64,000 nucleotides of DNA from Terriglobia bacterium (GTDB taxonomy: Bacteria > Acidobacteriota > Terriglobia > Terriglobales > Acidobacteriaceae): assembly GCA_020073165.1 (NCBI GenBank), contig JAIQFP010000003.1, positions 62,001-126,000 on the forward strand. Direction: 5' to 3'. A program made the translations under genes and the position numbers. Every line of letters begins with the position of its first letter. Position 1 is the stretch's first letter. A model generated the notes under the pieces. That model searched no databases, was not told the DNA's origin, and saw nothing but the letters and a program-made list of their open reading frames with translations. Positions 43,424 to 51,566 of the stretch are shown here, one piece after another.

Positions 43424-44904
43424 GGTCTCCCTCCAGGGGGAGCGGATAAAGTCACGTTCTGCGCTATCGCATTCCGACCCTTCTGTTCTCCCAACGTCCG
43501 CAAGTAGGCAAGCACGTCTGCGATGTCCTGGTCGCCGAGCGTCGGCGCCTCAGGACGCTGAAACGCGGGCATCGCGGTTCCGACGCGGCCGTTGCGGATG
43601 GTGCCGATGATGAACTCATCGGTGGCGGCTCGTTGGAATACTGGATTGCCGATCTCGGGGGCCAATCCGCCGCGGCCATTCATGCCGTGGCAGCCGGCGC
43701 AGTTTCTCAAGAAGAGAGACAGACCGTGGCTGGGGTCGCCGCGCAGAGTCAGCGCCGTCATGGCTGGAGCGGTCGGAGCGCCAGCGCGAAGGTATTCGAT
43801 CACTCCCGTGATTTCATCGGGAAGCAGTCCGCCCGCATGTGGACCCCACGCCGGCATCTGCGTACCCGGCCGCCCCTGCTCGATGTTCGCCTGTAGGTAC
43901 TCGCGGGTCGCGGTTGACACCAGCGAGACTCCACGAATGGCCGGAACGAAGCGTTTAAACTTCTTGTCCCACCGGCTATAGGAACCGTTGCCGTGGCAGG
44001 CGTTGCAATACTGCTGGTACACCTGCTCGCCGGTGAGCGGCGTGGGATGCAGCGCGCGGTATTTCTGCTCAATCTTGTCAGGCGCAAGATAACTTTCCGG
44101 GATGTCTCGCTTCCATTGCGAAAGCATATAGACGGCGAGCGCGAGCGCCTCTCGTTGCGTCACGGTAGGGTTCCGCATCTGGCTGTCAGGAACGACGCCG
44201 CCTGGGTCACGGAAGTGTGCCAACTGCCAGTTCCACGTGGTATGTGGCGGCCTCAGGCTGGTCATGATGAGCTGGTGCTTGGTCTTTGCGCCCTCGTTGT
44301 CCAGCGCCGGCCCCAGCGCGCCGCCACGTCCACCCAGCTTGTGGCAGGAACCGCAGCTCTTTTGCTGGTAGAGCTTCATGCCCGCGGTCAACAACGGAAT
44401 CTGATCGGGCGGAAGTTTCTCCGCATCGTGGCAGGTGACACACGTCGCCTCGGTCATCTCGGGGGGAAGAAGTGGGTAATCCCAGAACACGTCGTCAGCC
44501 TTGGCTTCGCGAAAAGTTAAGGCAGCGCCCTGCCCGTGGTGGCATACCGTGCATCCGAAGCGGTCCACTGGATGCTTGTCGAGAATGTGCCCGGGATGGG
44601 TGCGATGCGGCTGCTCAACATCGGTCATGCGGGGATCGTCGATCCCGTTATGGCAGGTGACGCAGCGGTCCACGGCCCCGAGCGCGGGAATGCTGGCCTG
44701 CTTCATCTCTACACGGAACTTGGCTAGCAACTCGCGGCCACGATCATCAGTGGCTTTCTGCCGGAGAATATCCTGGTACTGGTGTTGCACGACCTTCCAC
44801 TGCGCCAGGTAGTTCTCGTGGACCGCCGCTCCCACCAGGTAGCCGACGGTCACCAGGCTGGCCACCAGCAGGAGACAGCGATAAATTCGTGAAGGATCTT
44901 TCAT
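43420..44904 (-). CDS. Membrane-anchored hexaheme cytochrome c
   Basis: 494 residues. One N-terminal membrane helix (about 9-29) anchors it, with the rest in the periplasm. Six CxxCH heme motifs are present: CVTCH, CTVCH, CVTCH, CGSCH, CNACH and CAGCH. The last two belong to class I cytochrome c domains with distal Met candidates in GTQMPAWG and GTAMPAF. Strong site GGGAGGAGA before the ATG. It sits between cytochrome b and the molybdopterin subunit, so it is the likely electron bridge. Confidence 0.88.
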   Translation of the reverse strand: MKDPSRIYRCLLLVASLVTVGYLVGAAVHENYLAQWKVVQHQYQDILRQKATDDRGRELLAKFRVEMKQASIPALGAVDRCVTCHNGIDDPRMTDVEQPHRTHPGHILDKHPVDRFGCTVCHHGQGAALTFREAKADDVFWDYPLLPPEMTEATCVTCHDAEKLPPDQIPLLTAGMKLYQQKSCGSCHKLGGRGGALGPALDNEGAKTKHQLIMTSLRPPHTTWNWQLAHFRDPGGVVPDSQMRNPTVTQREALALAVYMLSQWKRDIPESYLAPDKIEQKYRALHPTPLTGEQVYQQYCNACHGNGSYSRWDKKFKRFVPAIRGVSLVSTATREYLQANIEQGRPGTQMPAWGPHAGGLLPDEITGVIEYLRAGAPTAPAMTALTLRGDPSHGLSLFLRNCAGCHGMNGRGGLAPEIGNPVFQRAATDEFIIGTIRNGRVGTAMPAFQRPEAPTLGDQDIADVLAYLRTLGEQKGRNAIAQNVTLSAPPGGRP

Positions 44905-44917
44905 CGCATTCTCCTCC

Positions 44918-46459
44918 CTAGTGCACCGGCCACTGTGAGGGCCACCAGTAGAAGTGCCAGTTGGGCCCGCGGTGGACCGTCGCGAAGTAAGTCAGAATCG
45001 TGAAGCCGACCAGGAAACAGGTGAACAGCGAGACTGCCGCAAGGCGCACCGAGTCCTTGCGCTTCAGGATGAACAGCGACCAAACTGCAAAAATCAGTAC
45101 CAATAAAGATCCGGGATTGATGGCGATGATCCAAAGTTGGTGAATGTTGGGGAACCAGTTGCGCAGCCAACCGTAATTCACCGTGAATGCCAGCATCCCA
45201 ACGGTCACCGCAAGGGCGAAGAAGAAGGACTGCCAGAAAACAGCCCGCTCGCTCCTGGTTCCGAACCAGGTACCCTCGCCTCCGGGACGGCGATCGAGGA
45301 ACGGAATCAACGCCAATCCCACGACCACGATTACCGGGATCAGCAGCCCGCCGGTGAACGCAGAGTACGAAACCAACTCCTGAATTCCCAGGAAGTACCA
45401 GGGAGCTTTGGCCGGATTCTCCGGAATCGCTGGATTGGCGAGCTCTTTGAGTGGTGCGTCGTAGTAAAAGGAAAGGATCAGCGTGACTGCCACCGTCACC
45501 ATGAAGACCGAGAGTTCCGCCCAGAACAAATGTGGCCAGCTCATCACCGTGTTTTCGGGGCCGCGGTTCACCGGCGGACGCTTGCCCTTCACCAAAGCCA
45601 TCAGGCCATAGGTTTTTGTGGCCAGCGGTTGGAACACTGCGCGACGTTCGCCTCCCCATTCCGCGAGTCCACCCATCGGGTCTTCGGGCTTGGCTAGGCC
45701 GCCATCCTTGCGAATGCGCCAGAAGTGGACGCCAAGCAGCGTTACTAGCGCGAGCGGAAGAATGAACACGTGCAGCACGTAGAAGCGAATCAGCGCGTCC
45801 TGGCCGACGTAGTTTGCGCCCAGCAACAATCGCTTCTGGAAGCCGCCGGGATCGAAGAATTTAGTGATTCCAATTGCGTCCGTCAACTCACGCGGCGAGT
45901 TGGCGATGTTTGAGCCGATGGTGATCGCCCAGTAGGCCAGTTGGTCCCAGGGCAAAAGGTAGCCAGTGAAGCTGAGGGCCAGAGTGATAACCAGCAGTCC
46001 CAGTCCGGCCAGCCAGTTGAATTCGCGCGGCTTCTTGTAGCTCGCGGTGAAGAATACCCGCGCCATGTGCAGCAGTACCGTCAGCACCATCAACTGCGCG
46101 GCCCAGCGATGAATATTGCGGATGAAGCGTCCCGTGGAAACTGTGAAATGAATATCTTTGATGGATTGATAAGCCAGATCCGTCGAAGGCTTGTAGTAAA
46201 CCATCAAAAGAACGCCAGTAATAATGGTGATGACAAAACTGGCCGTGGCCATCAAGCCGAGACCGAAGGTTAGCGTGGGTTTGAGGGTGCGCACGTGCAC
46301 CCGCACGCTGTGGATGTGCAGGAACAAATTATGAAACGTGGCCTGCGATTCCTCCCGCTCCGATTCAGGCGTCTTTCCCAGACGGAAACAGGCGTCCTTC
46401 ACGGTGTGGGGGAGTTCGTGCAGGTTGTGCAGAAATTCTCGAGTTGCGGTCTCTGCCAC
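44918..46459 (-). CDS. Cytochrome b of a Rieske/cytochrome b complex
   Basis: 513 residues, GTG start at 46459 with AGGAGG nine bases before it. Heme-b ligands are His117/His131 (H-x13-H) and His230/His245 (H-x14-H); the x14 spacing of the second pair is the cytochrome b6 type. The C-terminal half (subunit-IV-like) has KAPWYFLGIQEL in the place of the PEWY motif. About ten membrane helices in all, so b6 and subunit IV are fused. An N-terminal 55-residue extension is cytoplasmic. It should oxidise or reduce quinone with the Rieske protein encoded next to it. Confidence 0.9.
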   Translation of the reverse strand: MAETATREFLHNLHELPHTVKDACFRLGKTPESEREESQATFHNLFLHIHSVRVHVRTLKPTLTFGLGLMATASFVITIITGVLLMVYYKPSTDLAYQSIKDIHFTVSTGRFIRNIHRWAAQLMVLTVLLHMARVFFTASYKKPREFNWLAGLGLLVITLALSFTGYLLPWDQLAYWAITIGSNIANSPRELTDAIGITKFFDPGGFQKRLLLGANYVGQDALIRFYVLHVFILPLALVTLLGVHFWRIRKDGGLAKPEDPMGGLAEWGGERRAVFQPLATKTYGLMALVKGKRPPVNRGPENTVMSWPHLFWAELSVFMVTVAVTLILSFYYDAPLKELANPAIPENPAKAPWYFLGIQELVSYSAFTGGLLIPVIVVVGLALIPFLDRRPGGEGTWFGTRSERAVFWQSFFFALAVTVGMLAFTVNYGWLRNWFPNIHQLWIIAINPGSLLVLIFAVWSLFILKRKDSVRLAAVSLFTCFLVGFTILTYFATVHRGPNWHFYWWPSQWPVH

Positions 46460-46470
46460 GGGTGTGCCTC

Positions 46471-46935
46471 CTACACGCGGTAGCGCGTGCCCTCCGGGAC
46501 CTCGTTGTCAGCATTCACCACCAGGTCGCCGTTGGCGGCGCGGCTGACCTCCAGCCAGGGCAGCGGACGCGGCGCCGGCCCGCCGATCACGCTGCCTTTA
46601 CTATCGAAGCGGGAGCCGTGGCAGGGACAGGCGAAACCATCCTTTGATCGCGCCACGGTGCAGCCCAGGTGGGTGCATGTGCTCGAAATCGCGTAGAAGC
46701 CTTGGTCATCGCGAAAGAGCACGAGATTCTGCTCGGCAAAGGCGGTCTCGCTTCCGGGCGAAAATTGCTCCGGCGGACCAAGTTTGAAGCGGCGCACCGG
46801 CCCGGGCAACACCGCTGGGTTGGGCAGTCTCAACATTCCGGCAGCCGCCGTGCCCAAGGCCGCAAAGAAGCTGCCCAGCGACGCGAGACTCAGAAAGCTG
46901 CGCCGGTTGATGCGGGGTGGATCTAGACGGGACAT
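46471..46935 (-). CDS. Rieske iron-sulfur protein
   Basis: 154 residues from ATG 46935. A Tat-type start (INRRSFLSLASLGSFFAALG) serves as membrane anchor. The [2Fe-2S] ligands are Cys87 and His89 in CTHLGC, and Cys103 and His106 in CPCHGS, with Cys92 and Cys105 for the disulfide. It overlaps the FAD gene by 13 bases. A longer frame to 47004 exists but its added residues are His-rich and come from the overlap. Confidence 0.92.
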   Translation of the reverse strand: MSRLDPPRINRRSFLSLASLGSFFAALGTAAAGMLRLPNPAVLPGPVRRFKLGPPEQFSPGSETAFAEQNLVLFRDDQGFYAISSTCTHLGCTVARSKDGFACPCHGSRFDSKGSVIGGPAPRPLPWLEVSRAANGDLVVNADNEVPEGTRYRV

Positions 46936-48821
46936 GGCTTCCACTCCTTGGCAAAACTGAACTTCTCCATGGTGATGGCGGTGGTGGGACAACGCTGAGC
47001 ACAAAGGCCGCAGCGGATGCAGCGTTCTTCGTCCTTGATGATGGCGGAGAGATCGGCGGGATCGAGGTCCAACTCATGAGCCGCCGTCTCAAGTTCTGAC
47101 GAGAGTTCCAGCCGATCAAAGCTCACGAGCTTCAGGCAGACGGTGGGACAGACATCCACGCAACCTCCGCACAGAATGCACCGCTCGCCGTCGAAGATGG
47201 TGTTAATGCCGCAATCGAGGCAGCGGCCCGCTTCCGCCCTTGCCTGCTCCTCGTTGTAGCCGATCTCGACCAGTGTGTCTGGGCTTTTCAGGCGCTCATC
47301 CGCGGAAAGTATCGGAATGTGCAAACGTGAGCGGCGCTCGTAGTGTTTTTCGCGTTGATAGTTCTCGATGGGGAAATGGAACTGCACTTCTTCCTGCGCA
47401 ATCTCTTTGCCGCGCAGGAAGCGATAGACCGAACGCGCTGCCTGCTTGCCGCTGGCAATGGCATGGATCATGAGCCGTGGCCCGTAGGCGATATCACCGG
47501 CAATGAATACTCCGGGCGCCGAAGTCGTGCAGGTTGCGGGGTCATTGACGATCTGCTGCGGCGAACGCATCTCGATCCCGTCCCGGTGGGCGTCGATAAA
47601 ACTCAGGTCGGCAGACTGCCCGACGGAAAGCAGGACGGTGTCACCCTCTATTTCGGTCGTGACAGACTCGTCGAATTTCGGCGCAAAGCGCTTGTTGTCG
47701 TCATACACCTGCGTGCAACGGACGAACTTCACTCCGCGCACGAACCTCTGGCCGTTCCTCTCGCTTACAAGAACCTCTTTCGGACCCCAACTGTTGTGGC
47801 GGGTAACACCCTCTTCCTCGCCTTCGAGGATCTCCACTGTGTCCGCAGGCATCTCTTCGAGTGACTCCAGACACACCAGGTTCACCTGCCGCACCCCGGC
47901 CATGCGGGCTGCCGTGCGCGATACGTCGTATTCTTCCTGGCGCAGCACCGTTCGGGCTACGTCATAGGCAACGTTGCCGCCACCGATCACGATCACCCGC
48001 TGCCCCAGCGAGACTTCCTTGCCGAGGGAAACGTCACGCAGAAAATCGACACCGCCCATCACGCCGATGGCGTCGGCGTTGGGAATTGGCAACGCTCGCG
48101 ACCGCTTGGCGCCACAGGCGATGATGATGGCGGCAAACTCGCGGCGAAGATCGGCAAAGCTGACATGTTTCCCAACCTGCGTGTTGCAGCGGATCTCGAC
48201 GCCGAGGGACTGGATCACCGCGACTTCCGCTCGGATCAATTCGCGCGGCAGGCGATAGCCGGGGACGCCCGTGTAGAGCATGCCCGCGGGCTGCGGCTCC
48301 ATCTCAAGAATCGTAGGGCGGAATCCCATCAGGGCAAGATCATGCCCGGCGGCCAGCCCCGCCGGCCCAGAGCCGATAATCGCGATCCGCTCTCCGGTGG
48401 GCTTCGGGAACTCTGCATTGGCGAGAAACTCGAGCAAGTGACTGAGTTCGTCGACCTCGTCGCACCGCCGCGTTTCGTTCTTGTTCTTCAGGTAGGGAAA
48501 CAGCTCACGGCCCGCATCACTGCGGGCATCACTTCCGAATTTCTCGCAGACGAAGCGTTTGAGGGCGCGGATGGAAATCGGCTGATCGATGGTTCCCCGT
48601 CGGCAAGCCGCTTCGCACGGCGCGCCGCAGATGCGTCCACACAAAGAGGCCAGGGGATTCGGTCCGCGGGCAATCAGGTACGCCTGTTCGTAGTCGCCCG
48701 CGGCAATGGCCCGCACATAACCGCGTGCATCGGTATGAACCGGACACGCATACTGGCACTTGATTTGTTCTCGCCAATAGGCGGGGTCGGCTACGCGGAC
48801 ACAATATTGCGTCTCAGCCAT
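46923..48821 (-). CDS. NAD(P)H-dependent FAD oxidoreductase with two C-terminal [4Fe-4S] clusters (GltD-like)
   Basis: 632 residues, soluble. Residues 1-110 form a Fer4_20-type domain with Cys groups (CQYACPVH, CGRICGAPCEAAC). The FAD site is GSGPAGLAAGHDLAL near 150 and the NAD(P)H site GGGNVAYDVARTVL near 280. The C-terminal 100 residues contain CILCGGCVDVCP and CIRCGLCAQRCP for two [4Fe-4S] clusters. It resembles glutamate synthase small subunits and NfnB. As first gene of the unit it may exchange electrons between NAD(P)H and the cytochrome b side of the membrane (inference). Confidence 0.88.
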   Translation of the reverse strand: MAETQYCVRVADPAYWREQIKCQYACPVHTDARGYVRAIAAGDYEQAYLIARGPNPLASLCGRICGAPCEAACRRGTIDQPISIRALKRFVCEKFGSDARSDAGRELFPYLKNKNETRRCDEVDELSHLLEFLANAEFPKPTGERIAIIGSGPAGLAAGHDLALMGFRPTILEMEPQPAGMLYTGVPGYRLPRELIRAEVAVIQSLGVEIRCNTQVGKHVSFADLRREFAAIIIACGAKRSRALPIPNADAIGVMGGVDFLRDVSLGKEVSLGQRVIVIGGGNVAYDVARTVLRQEEYDVSRTAARMAGVRQVNLVCLESLEEMPADTVEILEGEEEGVTRHNSWGPKEVLVSERNGQRFVRGVKFVRCTQVYDDNKRFAPKFDESVTTEIEGDTVLLSVGQSADLSFIDAHRDGIEMRSPQQIVNDPATCTTSAPGVFIAGDIAYGPRLMIHAIASGKQAARSVYRFLRGKEIAQEEVQFHFPIENYQREKHYERRSRLHIPILSADERLKSPDTLVEIGYNEEQARAEAGRCLDCGINTIFDGERCILCGGCVDVCPTVCLKLVSFDRLELSSELETAAHELDLDPADLSAIIKDEERCIRCGLCAQRCPTTAITMEKFSFAKEWKPCPV

Positions 48822-48870
48822 TACTAAATTGCCTTTGGGCTAGAGTCTCGCCCGTACTGGACCGCCGTCT

Positions 48871-48884
48871 ATGACCAAGGTCAC
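48871..48884. promoter_or_regulatory. ATGAC-N4-GTCAC inverted repeat upstream of the respiratory operon
   Basis: ATGACCAAGGTCAC, centred about 56 bases before the start of the FAD oxidoreductase gene. It has the FNR/CRP/FixK-family layout of two inverted (T)TGAC half-sites with a four-base spacer. The same half-sites occur before the porin gene at 50482-50495. Confidence 0.45.
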
Positions 48885-48922
48885 CAGCCACTGTGCGTGC
48901 AAGAGCCCTAAGTGCACGGGTG

Positions 48923-49132
48923 CTAGAACTTCCAATTCAGCTCCGCATAGCCGAACTGGCCCGTGCCTCCGTTCGGATAGACCTTCTGAATCACTGCCCG
49001 TCCTGTGGCGCCCGCGTAGTATCCGGTCAGCGTGAGGTGTGGGTTGACCTGGTAGTCTGCGCTCACGTCATAGACATTGGCCAGACTCTGGCTTCCGTTG
49101 CTCGGGCGCCCAACAAAGCCGAAGGTGGCAGG
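48923..49132 (-). pseudogene. In-frame continuation of the porin gene beyond an amber codon
   Basis: The frame of the porin gene continues for 69 codons after the TAG at 49133-49135 and ends at TAG 48923-48925. The continuation has outer-membrane barrel character: VYDVSADYQVNPHLTLTGYY, then GATGRAVIQ, and it closes on ELNWKF, a terminal Phe as expected of a beta-barrel protein. The amber codon therefore interrupts the gene before its last strands. Confidence 0.8.
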
Positions 49133-50413
49133 CTAAAACGCGCCTCCGCCCGTATACCAAAGATCATTCTTGTTGCTGAGGCGCAGGAAGTGCGCATCGG
49201 AGCGGATCGTCCACTTCGGATGAGGACGCAGAATCACTTCTGCAAACGCATCCCGGTTGTTCATCAGGTTGTAGAACGGGAAACGCGCGTAGATGCGCGG
49301 CGTGGGCAGCACCTGAAAGAAGGTTCCGTGTTGCCGATCGTTGGGATTGTCATCGCCGGTGCCGTAAAAGTATCCGCCGCGAAGCCACGGCTTGAGTTTC
49401 AACTTAGGCTGGAACCCGCCCTCGACAGCCACGGCCCCCGCACGGTGATCCAATACTCCCCAATTGCCGAACTGCCAGGTGCCCCAGAGAAGCAGATCTG
49501 CCGTCCCGCGTCCCGTGTTCAGCGTCTGCAGGTAATCGCCACCCAGGCTGGTGACGCGGATATTGTGCTGGTCGGCCGTGCGCGCGACAGTGGAGCGATT
49601 GTCAGTTTTGAGGGTGCGGCGGCCGTCGTGATAGCTGAGCGCAAAAACACGCCATTCACCCGACGATCGCTTGCCAACTGGACGTGTGATCGCACCGTAG
49701 AGGATGTCGGTATCCAATTCCCCCCAGGCATTCACCTGGAATACGCCCTGGGTTGCACGGGCCGCTACAAAGGTGAGATTCATGGTCGGCGTTCCGCGCA
49801 CGTACTGAACTCCGTCAAAGCTCCGCCCGACATGGGAGAAGCCGAAGTTACCGACCAGGCGGTGCGCGATGCGATCGCGCTTGAGAGCGGCCAGAGTTGA
49901 ATCTTTCGGCGTGGTTTCGGCGCCCTCAACAAACTCAAAGCGGCCGAATCGCAGGCTGCTGGCTTTGTCCCCGAAAATGCTTTTCAGGCGGACGAATCCC
50001 TGTTTGACGAAGAAGTACCCTGCGGTCGAGTCGGCATTGGCGGCAAAGTAGTTGGCACCCAGTCCGAGTTGCCCCTGCGGCAAGGGGGCGATGGAGTTTT
50101 CGGGGAGACTTAGTAGCAATGGCTGCGCAAATTCTGCCTGCCAGTCCCATCCTGGCCGTTCCTGGCTGAAGCTCAGCCGCAGGAGTGAGGCAAAGTACGT
50201 ATAGTTAGGCTCGGCAGCGGTGGTGTCGAACCAGTCCCATACCTCCGGGCGCACGCGCAGGCTGCCAGAAAAGTGGATTCCGGCAAATGTAATCGGCGTA
50301 GAGGAGGGTTGGTTTTGTGCGCCGCACCGATCGCCGCCGGTCAACAGCGACAGCAATACACTGGCAAAGATCAGTATCCTCTTGCGCACGGTCTTGTAGC
50401 GTCGTTCGTTCAC
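49133..50413 (-). CDS. Outer-membrane porin (alginate-export type), truncated by a stop codon
   Basis: 426 residues with a signal peptide (about 1-32). The mature part is rich in alternating hydrophobic strands, with the alginate-export-like patterns SGSLRVRPEVWDWF, SLRFGRFEFVEGAE, DGVQYVRGTPTMNLTF and LKPWLRGGYFYGTGDDNPNDRQHGTF. It stops at TAG 49133 after GGGAF, although the frame carries on for 69 more codons (48923-49132). It may bring the oxyanion substrate to the periplasm. Its own promoter region contains the same inverted repeat as the respiratory operon. Confidence 0.8.
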   Translation of the reverse strand: MNERRYKTVRKRILIFASVLLSLLTGGDRCGAQNQPSSTPITFAGIHFSGSLRVRPEVWDWFDTTAAEPNYTYFASLLRLSFSQERPGWDWQAEFAQPLLLSLPENSIAPLPQGQLGLGANYFAANADSTAGYFFVKQGFVRLKSIFGDKASSLRFGRFEFVEGAETTPKDSTLAALKRDRIAHRLVGNFGFSHVGRSFDGVQYVRGTPTMNLTFVAARATQGVFQVNAWGELDTDILYGAITRPVGKRSSGEWRVFALSYHDGRRTLKTDNRSTVARTADQHNIRVTSLGGDYLQTLNTGRGTADLLLWGTWQFGNWGVLDHRAGAVAVEGGFQPKLKLKPWLRGGYFYGTGDDNPNDRQHGTFFQVLPTPRIYARFPFYNLMNNRDAFAEVILRPHPKWTIRSDAHFLRLSNKNDLWYTGGGAF

Positions 50414-50481
50414 CGTCGTCGCCTGCCGCTACCATGGAAATGCCGACCGTCAACGCTACGGTACGCAAGCGGAAATCAGCT

Positions 50482-50495
50482 ATGACATAAGTCAC
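50482..50495. promoter_or_regulatory. ATGAC-N4-GTCAC inverted repeat upstream of the porin gene
   Basis: ATGACATAAGTCAC, centred about 75 bases before the porin start codon. The outer five bases on each side are identical to those of the site at 48871-48884, and only the spacer differs. Confidence 0.45.
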
Positions 50496-50864
50496 GGTGC
50501 TCTATGACCTTGGGTTTACCAGATGTAGCAAGGATCTACGGTAAGAACACCTCCCGTCAGGGCATGCGCTCGTGCGCACGACCGCCACATATTTCCCGGA
50601 ACTCCCAGGCCCGTACGGGTATTGTCGGCGACTTGGAAAATGGCCGCCCCTAAACGTAGATTCACTCAAACACCGTAACCACCCGGGTCCTGGAGGGTAA
50701 ATCCTCTGAATGCGGCACGGCCACCGCCACCGCCGCTCTGCAACACCTCAACTTCGGGCTCGCTAGGCGGTTTTGGGCAAGCCGGCAATCGCCCTCTGCG
50801 CCGTCCCCTTGCTCGCCCCGGTTTCGACCCCAATCTCTGCCCAGGAACGCCCGCGCGCAGACAG

Positions 50865-51050
50865 GCAATCCTGGAAGCATCCACAACGACCCGCGAGCGC
50901 CCCAGGCGTGACGATGTGAAAGCCCTGATTGACGACCTTGTTGGCAAGGAGCTCTCGCGTAACACCATCCGCAACGCTCTATGCGTCGTCCGTGGCTTGT
51001 TCAATCATTTATTGAGGCGCGAATGTGTCCTTTGTGGACCGTCTGGATGA
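50865..51050 (+). pseudogene. Tyrosine recombinase fragment (core-binding domain)
   Basis: Read in one frame this gives QAILEASTTRERPRRDDVKA, then LIDDLVGKELSRNTIRNALC, then VVRGLFNHLLRREC, and a TGA at 51048. The segment with LSRNTIRN and V-x-RGLFNHL is the SAM-like core-binding domain of phage integrases. There is no start codon, no catalytic domain and no downstream continuation. It lies 107 bases from the tRNA gene, where integrating elements often insert, and is a remnant of a different, older element. Confidence 0.6.
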
Positions 51051-51156
51051 GGGCCCCGCAGAGGAGCCGAGAACAAGTCGGCAACAATCCGCAACCCCCA
51101 CGCAACCAACGGAAACGGGCGAGAGTCAGATTCCTTTGGAAGCTTGCTGACTTGAT

Positions 51157-51233
51157 TGGTGGCGGCGGTTGGACTCGAACCAACGACCTACGGATTATGA
51201 GACCGTCGCTCTAACCACCTGAGCTACACCGCC
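51157..51233 (-). tRNA. tRNA-Met (CAT anticodon)
   Basis: 77 bases with encoded CCA. Acceptor stem GGCGGTG / CGCCGCC pairs (one G-U), the T arm is GTTGG-TTCGAGT-CCAAC, the D arm has AGCTCAGGTGGTTAGAGC, and the anticodon loop is CTCATAA. One T-T mismatch closes the anticodon stem. CAT fits elongator Met; a tRNA-Ile2 with lysidine cannot be excluded from sequence. It lacks the initiator features. Confidence 0.9.
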
Positions 51234-51344
51234 ACGGTGAACCGATCGGAGGGAACCAGCACACTTGCGGGCTGATCAAGACTTGCGCTGCCTGTTGGAA
51301 AACCGGCCAACCCACGCTCGATTCTATGAGGCTACTCGAACGGG

Positions 51345-51434
51345 TGTCAAACCTGGTGCGGTGTGTGGCTACGCGAATTGTTTGTCAGGAATACACGAAT
51401 TGAGTGTCAGGAACCTCGAATTATTTGTCAGGAA
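51345..51434. repeat. Left terminus with three direct repeats, probable transposase-binding sites
   Basis: Three copies of CGAATTrtTTGTCAGGAA, at 51374-51391, 51396-51413 and 51417-51434, spaced 21-22 bases apart (start to start). Each contains TGTCAGG, which matches the TGTCAA at 51345 proposed as the very end. Arrays of 18-22 base sites at the termini are characteristic of the Mu/Tn7/Tn402 class of transposons. Nothing coding is seen in 51234-51566. Confidence 0.6.
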
Positions 51435-51566
51435 GGCGTGAGGAAAGTGGCTGGACACACCGCGGCGTGTGCGGCCAGGAGTACCTTTCCAACCCTCCGC
51501 GCACGCCTTTTCAGAACTCGTTGGGGCGCTAACATCACCCCAATTGTAAGAGCAAAAATCGTTCGC

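Larger units (their letters stand above)
50414..51156. other. Long gap between porin and tRNA-Met
   Basis: 743 bases. Apart from the promoter site at 50482-50495 and the recombinase fragment at 50865-51050 I see nothing definite in it. The stretch 50700-50860 stays open in the frame of the fragment but does not look like a known integrase N-terminus. Confidence 0.5.

Noticed and set aside
49133-49135. The TAG in the porin gene as pyrrolysine
   Set aside because: There is no pylT/pylS in the window, and the position matches a Gln codon after a single base change.
50981-51214. A plus-strand open frame over the tRNA-Met gene
   Set aside because: It is the antisense of the tRNA and its flank, and its C-terminal WTRTNDLR stretch is the known false translation of tRNA genes.
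51374-51434. Three regular repeats resembling a CRISPR array
   Set aside because: The spacers are only 3-4 bases and there are no cas genes; the layout fits transposase sites.
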